A stretch of 6,001 bases of DNA from CBDUBU01 sp965365465 (GTDB lineage: Bacteria; Bacteroidota; Rhodothermia; Rhodothermales; DASSAV01), in contig CBDUBU010000261.1 in assembly GCA_965365465.1 (NCBI GenBank), forward strand, positions 1 to 6,001, written 5' to 3'. Below, piece by piece: positions 5,661 through 6,001 of the stretch. The notes under the pieces were generated by a model. That model did not search any database. It was not told the DNA's origin and saw nothing but the letters and a program-made list of their open reading frames with translations. A program made the translations under genes and the position numbers. Every line of letters begins with the position of its first letter. Position 1 is the stretch's first letter.

Positions 5661-6001
5661 ATGAAGCGAATCGACTTTCTGATAGAAGAGTTCCTGCACG
5701 AAACACAGACCACGCGCAGGCATCTGGAGCGGCTGCCGGAGGAGCGCTTCGACTGGCGGCCCCATCCGAAGTCATTCACGGCAGGCCAACTGGGCGCCCA
5801 CATCGTCGATTGCGTCCGGTGGGCAGGACCGGTGTTTCGTGTGGACGAACTGGACATGGACGCGGCGGGCCACGCACCCGTCAGCGCAACCTCGACCGGC
5901 GCGCTTCTTGACGCCTTCGACAGGGCTGTAGAGGAGGGAGGGCAGGCCATGCAGCGCACGACCGACCGGGACGTTACGAAGTTGTGGCGGCTCAGGATGC
6001 G
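5661..6001 (+). CDS. DinB/YfiT-like family protein, N-terminal part (3' end outside window)
   Basis: The frame from ATG 5661 stays open to the window end, giving 113 complete codons. The start MKRIDFLIEEF and the following pattern match the DinB-like four-helix-bundle superfamily: a first helix with ETQTTRRHLERLPEERFDWRP (14-34, seen as ETQTTRRHLERL then PEERFDWRP), then HPKSFTAGQLGAHIVDCVRW (35-54). His47 in the GAHI segment is at the place of the first of the usual three metal-binding histidines. The other two lie beyond the visible part. Members are mostly small cytoplasmic metal-binding proteins; some are bacillithiol or mycothiol S-transferases or hydrolases, and many have no known reaction, so no substrate can be named. 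The gene follows the small hypothetical gene by 45 bases and lacks a close Shine-Dalgarno (TTTGAAAC precedes the ATG). It may be read through from the 5121 promoter. Confidence 0.85.
   Translation, partial: MKRIDFLIEEFLHETQTTRRHLERLPEERFDWRPHPKSFTAGQLGAHIVDCVRWAGPVFRVDELDMDAAGHAPVSATSTGALLDAFDRAVEEGGQAMQRTTDRDVTKLWRLRM

Noticed and set aside
1..6001. CRISPR arrays, insertion sequences, tRNA or rRNA genes, integration sites
   Set aside because: No regularly spaced repeats, transposase motifs, terminal inverted repeats or tRNA-like cloverleaf sequences were seen on either strand; the window is almost fully occupied by + strand coding sequence.

Overview
The window comes from a GC-rich bacterium. 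It is gene-dense, and every supported gene lies on the + strand. Lineage cannot be fixed from sequence alone. Three of the four visible start codons have no properly spaced Shine-Dalgarno sequence, and the fourth has one abutting the ATG. With the protein content (bacterial alpha-2-macroglobulin, DinB-family protein, ECF sigma factor), this is compatible with a high-GC Bacteroidota/Rhodothermota-type organism. That placement is inference.

Layout. (1) 1-3573 is the 3' part of a large bacterial alpha-2-macroglobulin (protease-trap) gene with an intact CLEQ thioester motif. Its reading frame is open through the left edge, so the true start lies outside the window. (2) 3574-3697 is an intergenic stretch with a strong hairpin just after the stop codon and a weak candidate promoter. 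(3) 3698-4516 encodes an unrecognised two-helix membrane protein with an extracytoplasmic domain and a helical cytoplasmic tail. (4) Only 7 bases later, 4524-5084 encodes an ECF-type sigma factor. (5) 5085-5183 is a locally AT-rich gap with a TATAAT-type promoter candidate and a hairpin in the predicted leader. (6) 5184-5615 encodes a small, mostly helical hypothetical protein. Its N-terminal half faintly resembles an anti-sigma zinc finger that has lost most of its metal ligands. (7) 5661 to the right edge is the N-terminal part of a DinB/YfiT-like protein.

How the genes may work together. The alpha-2-macroglobulin looks like a free-standing envelope-defence gene; no pbpC follows it. The membrane protein and sigma factor form a tight two-gene unit. 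No canonical anti-sigma factor is visible, so the membrane protein's cytoplasmic tail is the natural candidate for controlling the sigma factor in response to an envelope signal. The small protein at 5184 has its own predicted promoter and may be a target or modulator of the module. These functional links are inferences from gene order.
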